From: Gallionellaceae bacterium
GTDB lineage: Bacteria; Pseudomonadota; Gammaproteobacteria; Burkholderiales; Gallionellaceae
Direction: 5' to 3'
Assembly: GCA_030823955.1 (NCBI GenBank)
Contig: JAVBYO010000014.1
Span: 18,161-82,160 of the forward strand
Length of the DNA stretch: 64,000 nt
A program made the position numbers and the translations under genes. Under the pieces are notes generated by a model, which saw only the letters and a program-made list of their open reading frames with translations, was not told the origin of the DNA and ran no database searches. Positions 47,536 to 56,862 of this stretch are shown here, piece after piece. Position 1 is the first letter of the stretch. Each line of letters opens with the position of its first letter.

Positions 47536-47748
47536 TTATTTTTGCGCTTCCAATGCAGCGAGGCGCGCTTCCAGTTTGGCCAAACGCTGTTCCAGCACTT
47601 CGTATTCTTCGCGCGAGACCAGATCGAGTTTGGCGAAGCCCTGTGCCAGCAGCGCGCGGGCGTTCTTCTCAAAATCTTTGGCGGGACCGCTGGTGACGGC
47701 TTCGTTCAGCTTTGACGACATCTCTTCAAAGAACTTGGTGTTCAACAT
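47536..47748 (-). CDS. ubiK: UbiK (YqiC), ubiquinone biosynthesis accessory factor
   Basis: UbiK is a coiled-coil accessory factor for aerobic ubiquinone synthesis. The 70-residue protein has the KFFEEMSSKLNEAV start and the C-terminal coiled coil (FAKLDLVSREEYEVLEQRLA). ATG 47748 is chosen because it gives the usual family length; the frame to 47799 has no ribosome site. Confidence 0.88.
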   Translation of the reverse strand: MLNTKFFEEMSSKLNEAVTSGPAKDFEKNARALLAQGFAKLDLVSREEYEVLEQRLAKLEARLAALEAQK

Positions 47749-47806
47749 GATGTGCTTTCCTTCGGTGACGGTATTAAGACGATGAGTGTAGTGTAGCAAA
47801 ACACTG

Positions 47807-47825
47807 GCGCACCGCTTGGGTGCGC
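47807..47825. promoter_or_regulatory. NtrC-type enhancer site
   Basis: GCGCACC-GCTTG-GGTGCGC is a perfect 7-bp inverted repeat with a five-base spacer and matches the NtrC core GCACC-N5-GGTGC. It lies 93 bp upstream of the -24 element of the porin-glnK-amtB promoter, the normal enhancer distance. Confidence 0.8.
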
Positions 47826-47917
47826 GCTGTAATAATTGTGCTTAGAGATGGTGCGGCTATGCTTCATTGCTACCGCGCTGCGCATAAAACTCATTGAATA
47901 TAAAGCAATCTATTGTC

Positions 47918-47933
47918 TGGCACGGAATCTGCT
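47918..47933 (+). promoter_or_regulatory. Sigma-54 promoter of the porin-glnK-amtB unit
   Basis: TGGCACGGAATCTGCT matches the -24/-12 consensus with GG at 47919-47920 and GC at 47931-47932. The predicted start is near 47944, about 50 bases before the porin ATG. Confidence 0.88.
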
Positions 47934-47994
47934 GTAACGAGTGTGCGGAAGAATTCAAGTCCCGTTTTTTTAACTACCTAGAAAAGGAACCACC

Positions 47995-48714
47995 ATGTTT
48001 AAGACTAAAGTACTCGTGATCGCTCTGGGCGCTGCATTCGCTCTTCCAGTCATGGCCGAAGAGGCTGCTGCACCTGCATCCGGTTTTACGCCTAGCTCGA
48101 ACGTAAGCATCGTCAGCAACTATCTGTACCGCGGTATGGCACAGACCAACGGTGGTACTGCGATCCAAGGTGGTTTTGATCTGGCGCATTCCAGCGGTGC
48201 ATATGCGGGTGTATGGGCATCCAGCATCAGCTGGTTGGCAACCTCCGGCTCCACCGGCGGTGAGTTCGATACCTATGCCGGTTACAAAACAGCAGTGAGC
48301 GATGTGGGCGTTGATGTCGGCTTCTTGCGCTACAACTACCCCGGTTCTTATGCATCGGGTTTTGTTTCGGCAGACACTGATGAGGTTTATGGCGCGGTCA
48401 GCTATTCCATCGTAACTGCCAAGCTGTCTTACTCGACCAGCAATCTGTTTGGTGTGGCGAATTCGAAGAATTCGACTTACCTGGAGTTGAATGCGAACTA
48501 TCCGATCGCGGATACCGGCCTCACTGTAGGCGGCCATTACGGCAAACAAACCGTTGCCAACAATGCCACTGCTGACTACACAGATTACAAATTGTCCGTC
48601 AGCAAGGACTTCAGCGGCTATGTGTTGGGCTTGGCTTACAGCAGCACTGACGTTGCCAGCACCAACGGTCTGGGCGTAAGCACCGGTGTTGTGTCTCTCA
48701 GCCGCGCATTCTAA
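47995..48714 (+). CDS. TorF-family putative porin
   Basis: The 239-residue exported protein has a signal peptide (LVIALGAAFALPVMAEE) and a beta-barrel body with a terminal Phe (SLSRAF). The NVSIVSNYLYRGMAQT motif is typical of the TorF/Gcw_chp family often found before glnK-amtB. It is first in a unit controlled by a sigma-54 promoter with an NtrC-type site. A small palindrome lies between it and glnK. Confidence 0.87.
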   Translation: MFKTKVLVIALGAAFALPVMAEEAAAPASGFTPSSNVSIVSNYLYRGMAQTNGGTAIQGGFDLAHSSGAYAGVWASSISWLATSGSTGGEFDTYAGYKTAVSDVGVDVGFLRYNYPGSYASGFVSADTDEVYGAVSYSIVTAKLSYSTSNLFGVANSKNSTYLELNANYPIADTGLTVGGHYGKQTVANNATADYTDYKLSVSKDFSGYVLGLAYSSTDVASTNGLGVSTGVVSLSRAF

Positions 48715-48731
48715 TCACGCTTTCTACCTAA

Positions 48732-49133
<402 letters not shown>

Positions 49134-49145
49134 GGAGATCTGAAA

Positions 49146-50633
49146 ATGAAGAAAATAATCGCTTCTCTCATGCTGTTGGTCACTTTGTGTGGCTTGTCAG
49201 CGCCTGTTTTTGCCGAAGAGGCAGCGGCTCCTGCCGCAGCGGCGGCAGTCGCCGCCCCGGCAGCGGAAGTTGCTCCTGCCGCTATCGAGGTTGCACCGGC
49301 TCCGGCACCTGTGCCTAACAAAGGCGACACCAGCTTTATGCTGATCGTCACCGTGCTGGTCATCATGATGTCCATCCCCGGCCTGGCGCTGTTTTATGGT
49401 GGTCTGGTACGCAGCAAGAACATGCTGTCTATCCTCATGCAAGTGTTCAGCATCTTCGCGCTGATCACCGTGTTGTGGGCGATCTACGGTTACTCGCTGG
49501 CATTCACTACCGGCAACGCGTTCATCGGCGGTTTTGATCGCTTGTTCCTGAAAGGTATCTTCGATCCGGTCTCGGGTGCGGTTGCCAATGCTGCGACATT
49601 CAGCAAAGGTGTGTACATCCCCGAGTTCGCCTTCGTCGCCTTCCAGGCTACGTTTGCGGCCATCACGGTGGCGCTGGTTGTGGGTGCATTCGCCGAGCGT
49701 ATGAAGTTCTCCGCCGTGCTGTTGTTCTCGGCACTGTGGTTCACCTTCGCCTACTTGCCGATCGCACATATGGTCTGGTTCTGGGCGGGTCCCGATGCCT
49801 ATACCGACGCTGCCGCTGCTGAAGCTGCAACTGCAACTGCGGGCTGGTTGTTCGCCAAAGGTGCGCTGGACTTCGCCGGTGGTACCGTGGTGCACATCAA
49901 CGCTGCTATCGCCGGTTTGGTTGGTGCCTTCCTGGTGGGCAAACGTATCGGTTACGGCAAAGAGCCGATGGCTCCGCACAATCTGGTGATGACCATGATC
50001 GGCGCATCCCTGCTGTGGGTGGGTTGGTTCGGTTTCAACGCGGGTTCTGCGCTGGAAGCTGGCGGTACAGCTACTCTGGCCTTTGCTAATACCCTGATCG
50101 CCACTGCTGCTGCTGTGTTGACCTGGTTGGCTTGCGAATGGCTGCTGAAGGGCAAACCCAGCTTGTTGGGTGCTGCTTCCGGTGCGGTCGCCGGTCTGGT
50201 GGCCATCACTCCGGCTTGCGGTTGGGTCGGTATCGGCGGCGGTCTGGTGATCGGCGCACTGGCTGGTGTGGTCTGCTTCTGGGGTGTGACCGGTCTGAAG
50301 AAGCTGCTGGGTGCGGATGACTCTCTGGATGTGTTCGGTATCCACGGCGTCGGCGGTATCCTGGGTGCGTTGCTTACCGGTGTGTTCAACAATTGGAGCC
50401 TTGGCGGTACCGGCATCGTTGATTATGTCAACAACACGATTGTTAACACCGAGATCGGTGCGCAAGTATGGATCCAGGCACAAGCTGTGGGAACCACGAT
50501 CATCTGGTCTGGTGTAGTGGCTTTCATCTGCTACAAACTGGTTGATCTGACTATCGGTCTGCGTGTGAAAGAAGAAGACGAACGCGAAGGGTTGGATACC
50601 ACGACTCACGGCGAACGAGCTTACAACAGCTAA
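49146..50633 (+). CDS. amtB: AmtB, ammonium transporter
   Basis: The 495-residue protein begins with a signal peptide (IIASLMLLVTLCGLSAPVFA) and an Ala/Pro-rich linker, then the Amt core of 11 helices. Signature pieces include IPGLALFYGGLVRSKN, the first pore His in LPIAHMVWFW and the second in FGIHGVGGILGAL. The cytoplasmic C-terminal tail (VKEEDEREGLDTTTHGE) contacts GlnK. A terminator follows. Confidence 0.96.
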   Translation: MKKIIASLMLLVTLCGLSAPVFAEEAAAPAAAAAVAAPAAEVAPAAIEVAPAPAPVPNKGDTSFMLIVTVLVIMMSIPGLALFYGGLVRSKNMLSILMQVFSIFALITVLWAIYGYSLAFTTGNAFIGGFDRLFLKGIFDPVSGAVANAATFSKGVYIPEFAFVAFQATFAAITVALVVGAFAERMKFSAVLLFSALWFTFAYLPIAHMVWFWAGPDAYTDAAAAEAATATAGWLFAKGALDFAGGTVVHINAAIAGLVGAFLVGKRIGYGKEPMAPHNLVMTMIGASLLWVGWFGFNAGSALEAGGTATLAFANTLIATAAAVLTWLACEWLLKGKPSLLGAASGAVAGLVAITPACGWVGIGGGLVIGALAGVVCFWGVTGLKKLLGADDSLDVFGIHGVGGILGALLTGVFNNWSLGGTGIVDYVNNTIVNTEIGAQVWIQAQAVGTTIIWSGVVAFICYKLVDLTIGLRVKEEDEREGLDTTTHGERAYNS

Positions 50634-50672
50634 GATTCAAGTCTCCTCCCGAAGCTGTCTATGCTTCGTTCA

Positions 50673-50698
50673 GGGGCTCCGCAAGGAGCCCCTTTTTT
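50673..50698 (+). terminator. Intrinsic terminator of the glnK-amtB unit
   Basis: GGGGCTCC-GCAA-GGAGCCCC followed by six T. It separates the nitrogen unit from the next promoter, 27 bp downstream. Confidence 0.9.
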
Positions 50699-50724
50699 AT
50701 GCCTGCTGTTTGTGTGTATCCCGG

Positions 50725-50752
50725 TTGACAAATAAGCATATGCTTATATAAT
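50725..50752 (+). promoter_or_regulatory. Consensus sigma-70 promoter with palindromic operator
   Basis: TTGACA (50725-50730) and TATAAT (50747-50752) are exact -35 and -10 hexamers with a 16-base spacer. The spacer and first -10 base form a perfect 16-bp palindrome ATAAGCATATGCTTAT (50732-50747), a likely operator for an unidentified repressor. Start expected near 50759. Confidence 0.85.
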
Positions 50753-50758
50753 GATGCG

Positions 50759-50868
50759 CTGTGGCTAACGCTACGGCACACTTTACCTCCCTTTTAGTGT
50801 GCGCCTTAACTCTCCCCCTGTTGTTAAGGCATTCGCCCCTGAACCGAATGGATCAGGGGCTTTTTTCT
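50759..50868 (+). ncRNA. Candidate small RNA with C-rich hairpin loops
   Basis: From the promoter start, three stem-loops follow without a start codon: GCACACT/AGTGTGC (50776-50802), CCTTAAC/GTTAAGG (50804-50829) and the terminator GCCCCTGA/TCAGGGGC with six T (50835-50866). The loops of the first two expose CCTCCC (50786-50791) and CTCCCCCT (50812-50819), both complementary to ribosome-binding sites. The size (~110 nt) and layout fit a trans-acting sRNA; a leader attenuator for the DUF2798 gene is the alternative. Confidence 0.65.
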
Positions 50869-50920
50869 TACGGGCGAGCCGGGCAGGACAGGGGGATGTT
50901 CGGCGATCTGGAGATATGCA

Positions 50921-51151
50921 ATGAATCCGCAAAAGAAGTTCCATCTGGTGTTTTCCATCGTCATGGCTGCGGCCATGGTGTTCATCATGACTTTCATCAT
51001 CACGCTCGCCAATGTCGGCTGGATAGACGGGTTCGTGTCGATCTGGCTGCGGGCATTTGTGATCGCGTATATCGTTGCGGTACCGCTGATCTTTTTCCTT
51101 GCCCCGTTTGCCAGGAAGCTGACCGGACGGATACTGGGTATGCCGGCGTAA
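50921..51151 (+). CDS. DUF2798 small membrane protein
   Basis: The 76-residue protein has two membrane helices (FSIVMAAAMVFIMTFIITLA and FVIAYIVAVPLIFFLAPF) and the conserved RKLTGRI end of DUF2798. The role is unknown. It lies 53 bp after the sRNA terminator, so its expression may depend on terminator read-through from the same promoter. Confidence 0.8.
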   Translation: MNPQKKFHLVFSIVMAAAMVFIMTFIITLANVGWIDGFVSIWLRAFVIAYIVAVPLIFFLAPFARKLTGRILGMPA

Positions 51152-51177
51152 GCGACGAAATATCGGGAAGCTGGCGT

Positions 51178-52863
51178 TCAGGCGAATGCCGGAACTGCGC
51201 GGCAGAGCTGTTCGAACTCCGGCAGCGCAACCGGCCTGCCGAACAGATAACCCTGGAACTTGTTGCAGCCGTATTGGCGCAGGAAGGCCAATTGTTCGTC
51301 GGTCTCGACTCCCTCGGCAACGATTTCCAGTCCGAAGTTGTGGGCGATGTTGATGATGGTGCGCACCATCACCTGGCTGTTCTTGTCGCGGGCGATGCCG
51401 CGCACGAACGACTGGTCGATCTTGAGCTGCTCCAGCGGCAGACGCGAGAGATAAGCCAGCGAAGAATAGCCGGTGCCGAAATCATCCATGGCAAAACGCA
51501 CGCCGCTGGCACGCAATTCCAGCATCTTTTCGATAGCCTCTTCGACATCGTTCAGGATAAAACTCTCGGTAAGCTCCAGCTTGAGATGCGAAGCACGGAT
51601 ACCCGTCTGTTCGATGGCCTCTTTGACCAGCTCGACAAAATAGGGTTGGCTCAATTGGCGGGCACTGACGTTGACGGAAAGGCGGATGTCGCGCATCGTT
51701 GGGTCTCTCTCCCAGCGTTTCAGCTGGGCACACGCCTGCTCGATCACCCAGTCGCCGATGGGCAGGATCATGCCCATCTCTTCCGCAAGCGGAATGAACT
51801 GCGCCGGCGATACCATGCCGCGCTGCGGGTGTTGCCAGCGGAGGAGCGCTTCCGCGCCGATCACAAGGCCGGAATCATCCACCTGCATCTGGTAATACAG
51901 CATGAGTTGTTGCAGGCGTAACGATGCGCGCAGATCCTGTTCCAGTTCGGCGCGGTATTCCATCTTTGCCTGCATCTCCGGATCGAAGAAACACACTTTG
52001 TTGCGTCCCGATGCCTTGGCCTGATACATCGCCAGGTCGGCCTGTTTCAATACTTCGTCCAGATTGCTCTGATGGCCGCGAAACAGGCTGACGCCGATGC
52101 TGGGTGAGCTGTGATGTTCGATGCCGCCAAGTTGGTAGGGGTGGCTTAATTCGTTGCGGATCTTCTCGGCGATGGTCTCGGCCTGTGCTGCCGCTTCCTG
52201 TGCGATGCTGTTCAGGGATTCCAGAGCCACCACGAACTCGTCACCACCCAGACGCGCAACCGTGTCACCCTCGCGTACATTGCGCGTCAGGCGGCTGGCG
52301 ACCTCTTGCAGTAGCAGGTCACCGATGTCGTGCCCCTGAGTGTCGTTGAGTGACTTGAAATTATCCAGGTCGATGAACATCAGCGCGCCGTGTTTGCCGC
52401 TGCGCGCGCTGATAGACATGCTCTGTGCCAGACGTTCCTGTAACAGCCTGCGGTTGGGCAGGGCGGTGAGCGCATCGTAGAACGCCAGACGATGGATCTC
52501 GTCCTCGGACTGTTTGCGCAGGGTGATGTCCTGCACCATGAACAGTACGACCTGCTCTTCTCCCATCTGGGCCACGGACAGATCGGCAAGATAGGCATGT
52601 GCACCTGCGGCACATTCGCGTTCAAAAGCAACATCGTTGCGATGTCCGCCGCCTTGCAATATCACGCTTATCATCTCATCGAGCTCGGGGACGTCGAGGA
52701 ATATTCCCAGACTCTGGTCCTGCCATGCCTGCCCGGCATCAAGGTCGAACATGCGCAAAACGGCGGCGTTGGCGAGGCGGATGATCCCGCGCTCGTCCAG
52801 CACGATGAAGCCAATCGGCATGTTGCCGCCGATCTCGGTGAGCAGAGCGGGAAGTTCGCGCAT
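51178..52863 (-). CDS. PAS-GGDEF-EAL cyclic di-GMP enzyme
   Basis: The 561-residue protein has an N-terminal PAS-like region (PIGFIVLDERGIIRLANAAV), a GGDEF diguanylate cyclase domain with intact RLGGDEFVV, and an EAL phosphodiesterase domain with intact GAEALLRWQHP and MDDFGTGYSSL. No membrane segment is visible. It lies 35 bp downstream of nifA in the same direction and may be co-transcribed with nifLA. Confidence 0.92.
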   Translation of the reverse strand: MRELPALLTEIGGNMPIGFIVLDERGIIRLANAAVLRMFDLDAGQAWQDQSLGIFLDVPELDEMISVILQGGGHRNDVAFERECAAGAHAYLADLSVAQMGEEQVVLFMVQDITLRKQSEDEIHRLAFYDALTALPNRRLLQERLAQSMSISARSGKHGALMFIDLDNFKSLNDTQGHDIGDLLLQEVASRLTRNVREGDTVARLGGDEFVVALESLNSIAQEAAAQAETIAEKIRNELSHPYQLGGIEHHSSPSIGVSLFRGHQSNLDEVLKQADLAMYQAKASGRNKVCFFDPEMQAKMEYRAELEQDLRASLRLQQLMLYYQMQVDDSGLVIGAEALLRWQHPQRGMVSPAQFIPLAEEMGMILPIGDWVIEQACAQLKRWERDPTMRDIRLSVNVSARQLSQPYFVELVKEAIEQTGIRASHLKLELTESFILNDVEEAIEKMLELRASGVRFAMDDFGTGYSSLAYLSRLPLEQLKIDQSFVRGIARDKNSQVMVRTIINIAHNFGLEIVAEGVETDEQLAFLRQYGCNKFQGYLFGRPVALPEFEQLCRAVPAFA

Positions 52864-52898
52864 ACGGGGGCCAATAATGATCTATAGAAAGGCCGGTG

Positions 52899-54446
52899 TT
52901 ATATCTGGCGGACTTTAATGTTCAGCGTCTGGATGCGGTAAGCGATCTGGCGCGGGGTCATGTCGAGCAGGCGCGCGGCCTTGGCCTGTACCCAACCCGC
53001 CTGCTCCAGCGCGGCGATGACCTTCTCGCGCTCGTCCAGATTGGGATCGTCGAGATCCAGATTCTGTACCACACCGCGGCTGGCGGAGACCTTCTCGTCG
53101 ATGCCGGTGAGCAGGATGGCATCGCGGTCGATCAGATTCCCTTCCGTCATCACCGAAGCGCGTTCCAGACAGTTCTCCAGTTCGCGCACATTGCCCGGCC
53201 AGTCGTGGTGCATCAGGATACGCAATGCGGTATCACTCAGCGTGAGCGGTCGGCCCTGCTGGGTGCCGATCTTGTCCACCAAGAAACGCGCGATCTCGGG
53301 TATGTCCTCCATGCGCTCGCGCAGCGGGGGCAGATACAGCGGCATCACATTGAGACGGTAATACAAGTCCTCGCGGAAACGGCCCATCTCGACCTCGGCC
53401 TCCAGATCGCGGTGGGTCGCGGCGACGACGCGCACATCGACCTTGACGGTCTTGGTGCCGCCTACCCGTTCCAGCTCGCCTTCTTGTAACACGCGCAATA
53501 ACTTCGCCTGGAACGAAGCGGAGATCTCGCCGATCTCGTCGAGGAACACCGTGCCACCTTCAGCCTGTTCGAAGCGGCCTTTGCGTTGCGCCACCGCACC
53601 GGTGAAGGCACCTTTCTCATGGCCGAACAGTTCGCTTTCCAGCAAGGTCTCCGGCAGGGCGGCACAGTTCAGTTTGACGAAGCTGCCGCGCGCGCGCGGC
53701 GAGTTGTAGTGAATGGCGTTGGCGATGAGTTCCTTGCCGGTACCGGTCTCGCCGCGGATCAGCACGGTGGTGTTCCATTTCGCCACCAGCCGCACCTGTT
53801 CGAAGATGCGGCGCATCGGCTGGGTGTGGCCGATGATGTTGTCGAAGCCGTATTGTCCGCGCACGCTGCGGCGCAACACATCGCGTTCTTCCACGATCTC
53901 GCGCTTTTCCTGCGCCACTTCCTGCGACAGGCGCACGCTCTGGCCGATCAGGTTGGCGACCATTTCGAGGAAGTGCTGATATTCGTCCAGATTCTCGGTG
54001 ATGCCGGGCACGGGTTGGGCAGCCAGCACACCGACCACTTTCTTGCCCTGGCGGATAGGCACGCCGACGAAGGCTCCCTGCGGATTGTAGATGCCGAGGC
54101 GGGAGAGGAAACGCGGCTCATCCATGATGCAGCGCACCACGATGCTGGTGCCGGTCTTGAGGATGGTACCGACCACGCCTTCGCCGGGCAGGTAGCTGAC
54201 CTCTTCGGTGACCGTGTCCGATACGCCGTACACCAGTGAAACTTGCAATTCTCCGCTTGCTGCATCGATCAGGCTGACCATGCCGCGCTCCAGCGCCATA
54301 CCCTCGTGCAAGGCATGCAACACCCCGTCCAGTGTCTCCTTGAAATTGAGCGAATGGGACAACACCCGGCTGACTTGATAGAGCGTCTCCAGCTCCGCGC
54401 GCAGCAGATCCAACTCGCTATTTCCTTTTGCCGATAGATTAGACAT
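52899..54446 (-). CDS. nifA: NifA, sigma-54-dependent activator of nif genes
   Basis: The 515-residue activator has an N-terminal GAF domain (~20-180), the AAA+ domain with Walker A GETGTGKE (232-239) and the sigma-54-contact motif GAFTGA (279-284), and a C-terminal helix-turn-helix ([19 protein letters not shown]). It lacks the inter-domain Cys cluster of O2-sensitive NifA proteins, so it should need NifL for oxygen control. ATG 54446 has a GGAGG ribosome site; an upstream TTG is possible. It overlaps nifL by eight bases. Confidence 0.95.
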   Translation of the reverse strand: MSNLSAKGNSELDLLRAELETLYQVSRVLSHSLNFKETLDGVLHALHEGMALERGMVSLIDAASGELQVSLVYGVSDTVTEEVSYLPGEGVVGTILKTGTSIVVRCIMDEPRFLSRLGIYNPQGAFVGVPIRQGKKVVGVLAAQPVPGITENLDEYQHFLEMVANLIGQSVRLSQEVAQEKREIVEERDVLRRSVRGQYGFDNIIGHTQPMRRIFEQVRLVAKWNTTVLIRGETGTGKELIANAIHYNSPRARGSFVKLNCAALPETLLESELFGHEKGAFTGAVAQRKGRFEQAEGGTVFLDEIGEISASFQAKLLRVLQEGELERVGGTKTVKVDVRVVAATHRDLEAEVEMGRFREDLYYRLNVMPLYLPPLRERMEDIPEIARFLVDKIGTQQGRPLTLSDTALRILMHHDWPGNVRELENCLERASVMTEGNLIDRDAILLTGIDEKVSASRGVVQNLDLDDPNLDEREKVIAALEQAGWVQAKAARLLDMTPRQIAYRIQTLNIKVRQI

Positions 54447-56016
54447 GGTTACCTCCCGCAACGCAGGGCAGTTGTACGCGTACCCGGCAACCCGTGTGAT
54501 ACGCCGGGTCGATATCTATGGTGCCGCTGTGGCGGCTCACCATTTCCTGTGCCATGGCCAGGCCCAGGCCGAGATGTTGCCGCGCCGCACCCTTGGTGGT
54601 GAAGAAGGGCTGGAACACTTTGTAACGCAGCGCCTCGGCGATACCGGGGCCGCTGTCTTCGACGAACACCTCGATGTGATCGGGGCGTGCATTGCAGAAG
54701 ATGCGCAGTTCGCGCCGTCCGCCGCGCCGCTCGTTCACCGCCTCAATGGCGTTGGAGATCAGTTGTTTGAACAGATTGGAGAGTTGCGCCAGATGGCCGG
54801 AGACTATGGCAGGGCGGGCCGAGGGCTGCCACTCCACCACGATGCCCGCACCGAGCAGGCTGCCGGTGGTGAGTTTCAGCACATCCGCCAGCACCACGTT
54901 GAGGTCGACGTTCTGCAAGGCTTCGTCGCTCTCGTTCGGGATACAGGCACGCAATGTTTCGAGTGCCTCGCGGCTCTTCTGGATGGCTTCACCCAAAGCG
55001 CTGGCCGGGATACTTTCCGCAGCACTCTTGTGCGAGGCGGGAGCCTGGTTGGACAGGCGGCGCTCCAGCATGTGTGCGGCGGCGCTGAGCATATTGAGCG
55101 GCCCCTCCAGCTGATACACCGCACCGGCCAGCGTCTCGCGCAGTCCCTGGATACGTTCCTGTTCGGATAACAAGGCGCGCAGACTGTTGATGCGCAATGC
55201 CTCCTGCTGGCGTTTGAGTTCGCTGATGTCCTGAATAGTGAGCAACAGATAGTGGCGGCGCAAGGGTTCGTAAAAAGCATCCGCGCCGACATCGTGTTCC
55301 TCGAACCATGAGATCGCACACGAGAACCAGCGTGCCGGACGGTTGGCCGATTCGATGCAGACTTCGCGTGCGGCGATGTTGCGATGCCGTTCCTGCGCCT
55401 TGGTATAGGCATCACCCATCTGTGTGCGCACGGCGTCAAGCAATTTTGCGGCAGGCTCCTTGCCCAGATCGCCGATCAACTTCTTGTATTCCTGATTGTC
55501 CAGCAACACGCGCTCTTTCTCGTCCAGCAGCACGATGGCGACCTGGGCCGCGTCCACCACCGATTCGATCAGCGTCTTCTGGTTCTGCACCTGGCGTTCG
55601 AGACGGTGCACTTCGGTCACATCGCGTTGCATGCCGAGGTAATGCGTGGTCAGTCCATCCTCATTGACCACCGGAGTGATGGTGACATCGGCCAGATAAC
55701 GGCTACCGTCCTTGCGTTTGTTCACCAGCAGGCCGTTCCACGGGCGTTGACGTTGGATCTGCGCCCACAGCGTCTCGTACACCAGCTTGGGCGTGACGCG
55801 GTAGGACAGAATGGACTCGTTGTGTCCCACGATCTCTTCCTGCCCGTAGCCGGTGGTGCGTTGGAAGGCACCATTGGCGTACAGGATGTTGGCGCGTGCA
55901 TCGGTGATGGAGATCGCCAGGGCAGCCTGCTCCACCGCTTTGCGGAACAGATGCGGGGGAACGCCGTCGCCGTTGTCGGCTAGCGGGGCGGCGGGAGAGG
56001 GAGTGGGCTTGGACAT
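54439..56016 (-). CDS. nifL: NifL, redox- and nitrogen-responsive anti-activator of NifA
   Basis: The 525-residue protein has a first PAS domain ([20 protein letters not shown], later [19 protein letters not shown]) expected to bind FAD, a second PAS-like region, a helical region without a phospho-acceptor His ([20 protein letters not shown]) and a GHKL ATP-binding domain ([36 protein letters not shown]). This matches Azotobacter-type NifL. It overlaps nifA, as expected for the stoichiometric NifL-NifA pair. Confidence 0.92.
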   Translation of the reverse strand: MSKPTPSPAAPLADNGDGVPPHLFRKAVEQAALAISITDARANILYANGAFQRTTGYGQEEIVGHNESILSYRVTPKLVYETLWAQIQRQRPWNGLLVNKRKDGSRYLADVTITPVVNEDGLTTHYLGMQRDVTEVHRLERQVQNQKTLIESVVDAAQVAIVLLDEKERVLLDNQEYKKLIGDLGKEPAAKLLDAVRTQMGDAYTKAQERHRNIAAREVCIESANRPARWFSCAISWFEEHDVGADAFYEPLRRHYLLLTIQDISELKRQQEALRINSLRALLSEQERIQGLRETLAGAVYQLEGPLNMLSAAAHMLERRLSNQAPASHKSAAESIPASALGEAIQKSREALETLRACIPNESDEALQNVDLNVVLADVLKLTTGSLLGAGIVVEWQPSARPAIVSGHLAQLSNLFKQLISNAIEAVNERRGGRRELRIFCNARPDHIEVFVEDSGPGIAEALRYKVFQPFFTTKGAARQHLGLGLAMAQEMVSRHSGTIDIDPAYHTGCRVRVQLPCVAGGNHV

Positions 56017-56051
56017 TGAAGCTCCATTGTTTGAATGATGACAAACAATCA

Positions 56052-56065
56052 GCAATAACCATGCC
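56052..56065 (-). promoter_or_regulatory. Sigma-54 promoter of nifLA
   Basis: On the minus strand GGCATGGTTATTGC has GG and GC exactly ten bases apart. The predicted start near 56041 lies 25 bases before the nifL ATG. Confidence 0.7.
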
Positions 56066-56107
56066 CAAGCAGCCAAGAGAGCGAATGCACCGATGTGATG
56101 CGGGAAA

Positions 56108-56123
56108 TGTCTGCTTTGCGACA
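56108..56123. promoter_or_regulatory. NifA upstream activator site shared by nifLA and rnf
   Basis: TGTCTGCTTTGCGACA is an exact TGT-N10-ACA site between the two divergent sigma-54 promoters. It is 106 bp from the rnf -24 box and 43 bp from the nifL -24 box. Confidence 0.75.
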
Positions 56124-56228
56124 TCTGTGCAGAGCACACCATGACAAAGTGTGGCGATTTTTGCACCAGTACGGTGCGCGTCGGCAGCAAATGCCTGATT
56201 TTGTGCGGCGCGATTATTTGCCGGCAAC

Positions 56229-56244
56229 TGGCACGGCGCTTGCA
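56229..56244 (+). promoter_or_regulatory. Sigma-54 promoter of the rnf operon
   Basis: TGGCACGGCGCTTGCA is a full-consensus -24/-12 element (GG at 56230-56231, GC at 56242-56243). The rnfA ATG is about 15 bases after the predicted start at 56255. Confidence 0.9.
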
Positions 56245-56269
56245 AGGAGGAGCACAGGAGAGCGTCGAT

Positions 56270-56851
56270 ATGAGTGAATACCTGTTGCTGTTGCTCGGTA
56301 CCGCGTTGGTGAACAACGTGGTGCTGGTGAAGTTCCTCGGGCTGTGCCCTTTCATGGGTGTGTCCAAGAAGATGGACGGCGCGCTCGGCATGGGCATGGC
56401 CACCACTTTTGTGTTGACGCTGACGACCGCGATGACGTGGATGCTGGAGCATTGGCTGCTGATGCCGCTGGGCATCCAGTATCTGCGTATCCTCGCCTTC
56501 ATCCTCACCATCGCCGCCGTGGTGCAGTTCACCGAGATGCTGATCCGCAAGTTCAGCCCCGCGCTGTATCAGGTACTGGGTATCTATCTGCCGCTCATCA
56601 CCACCAACTGCGCCGTACTCGGCATCGCTTTGCTTAACGTGCAGGAGCAGAACGGTTTCATGCACAGCCTGTTGTACGGTTTTGGATCTGCGGTCGGTTT
56701 CATGCTGGTGATGCTGCTGTTCACCGGCCTGCGCGTGAGGCTGGCACTGGCGCAGGTTCCACCCGCCTTCAGTGGCGCTCCGATCGGATTCATTACCGCC
56801 AGTCTGCTGGCGCTGGCGTTCATGGGTTTTGCCGGCCTGACCGCGCATTAA
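56270..56851 (+). CDS. rnfA: RnfA, membrane subunit of the Rnf complex
   Basis: RnfA is one of two related membrane subunits of the Rnf ion-translocating ferredoxin:NAD(H) oxidoreductase. The 193-residue protein has six helices and the conserved [20 protein letters not shown] and [13 protein letters not shown] motifs, each with a Cys proposed to ligate a membrane [2Fe-2S] cluster. ATG 56270 follows an AAGGAGG-type site. The operon order is ABCDGEH. Confidence 0.95.
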   Translation: MSEYLLLLLGTALVNNVVLVKFLGLCPFMGVSKKMDGALGMGMATTFVLTLTTAMTWMLEHWLLMPLGIQYLRILAFILTIAAVVQFTEMLIRKFSPALYQVLGIYLPLITTNCAVLGIALLNVQEQNGFMHSLLYGFGSAVGFMLVMLLFTGLRVRLALAQVPPAFSGAPIGFITASLLALAFMGFAGLTAH

Positions 56852-56862
56852 GGAGAATCAAG

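Noticed and set aside
49197..50609. A 470-codon minus-strand frame opposite amtB
   Set aside because: It is antisense to the conserved amtB and is rich in Gln, His and Arg, typical of a shadow frame.
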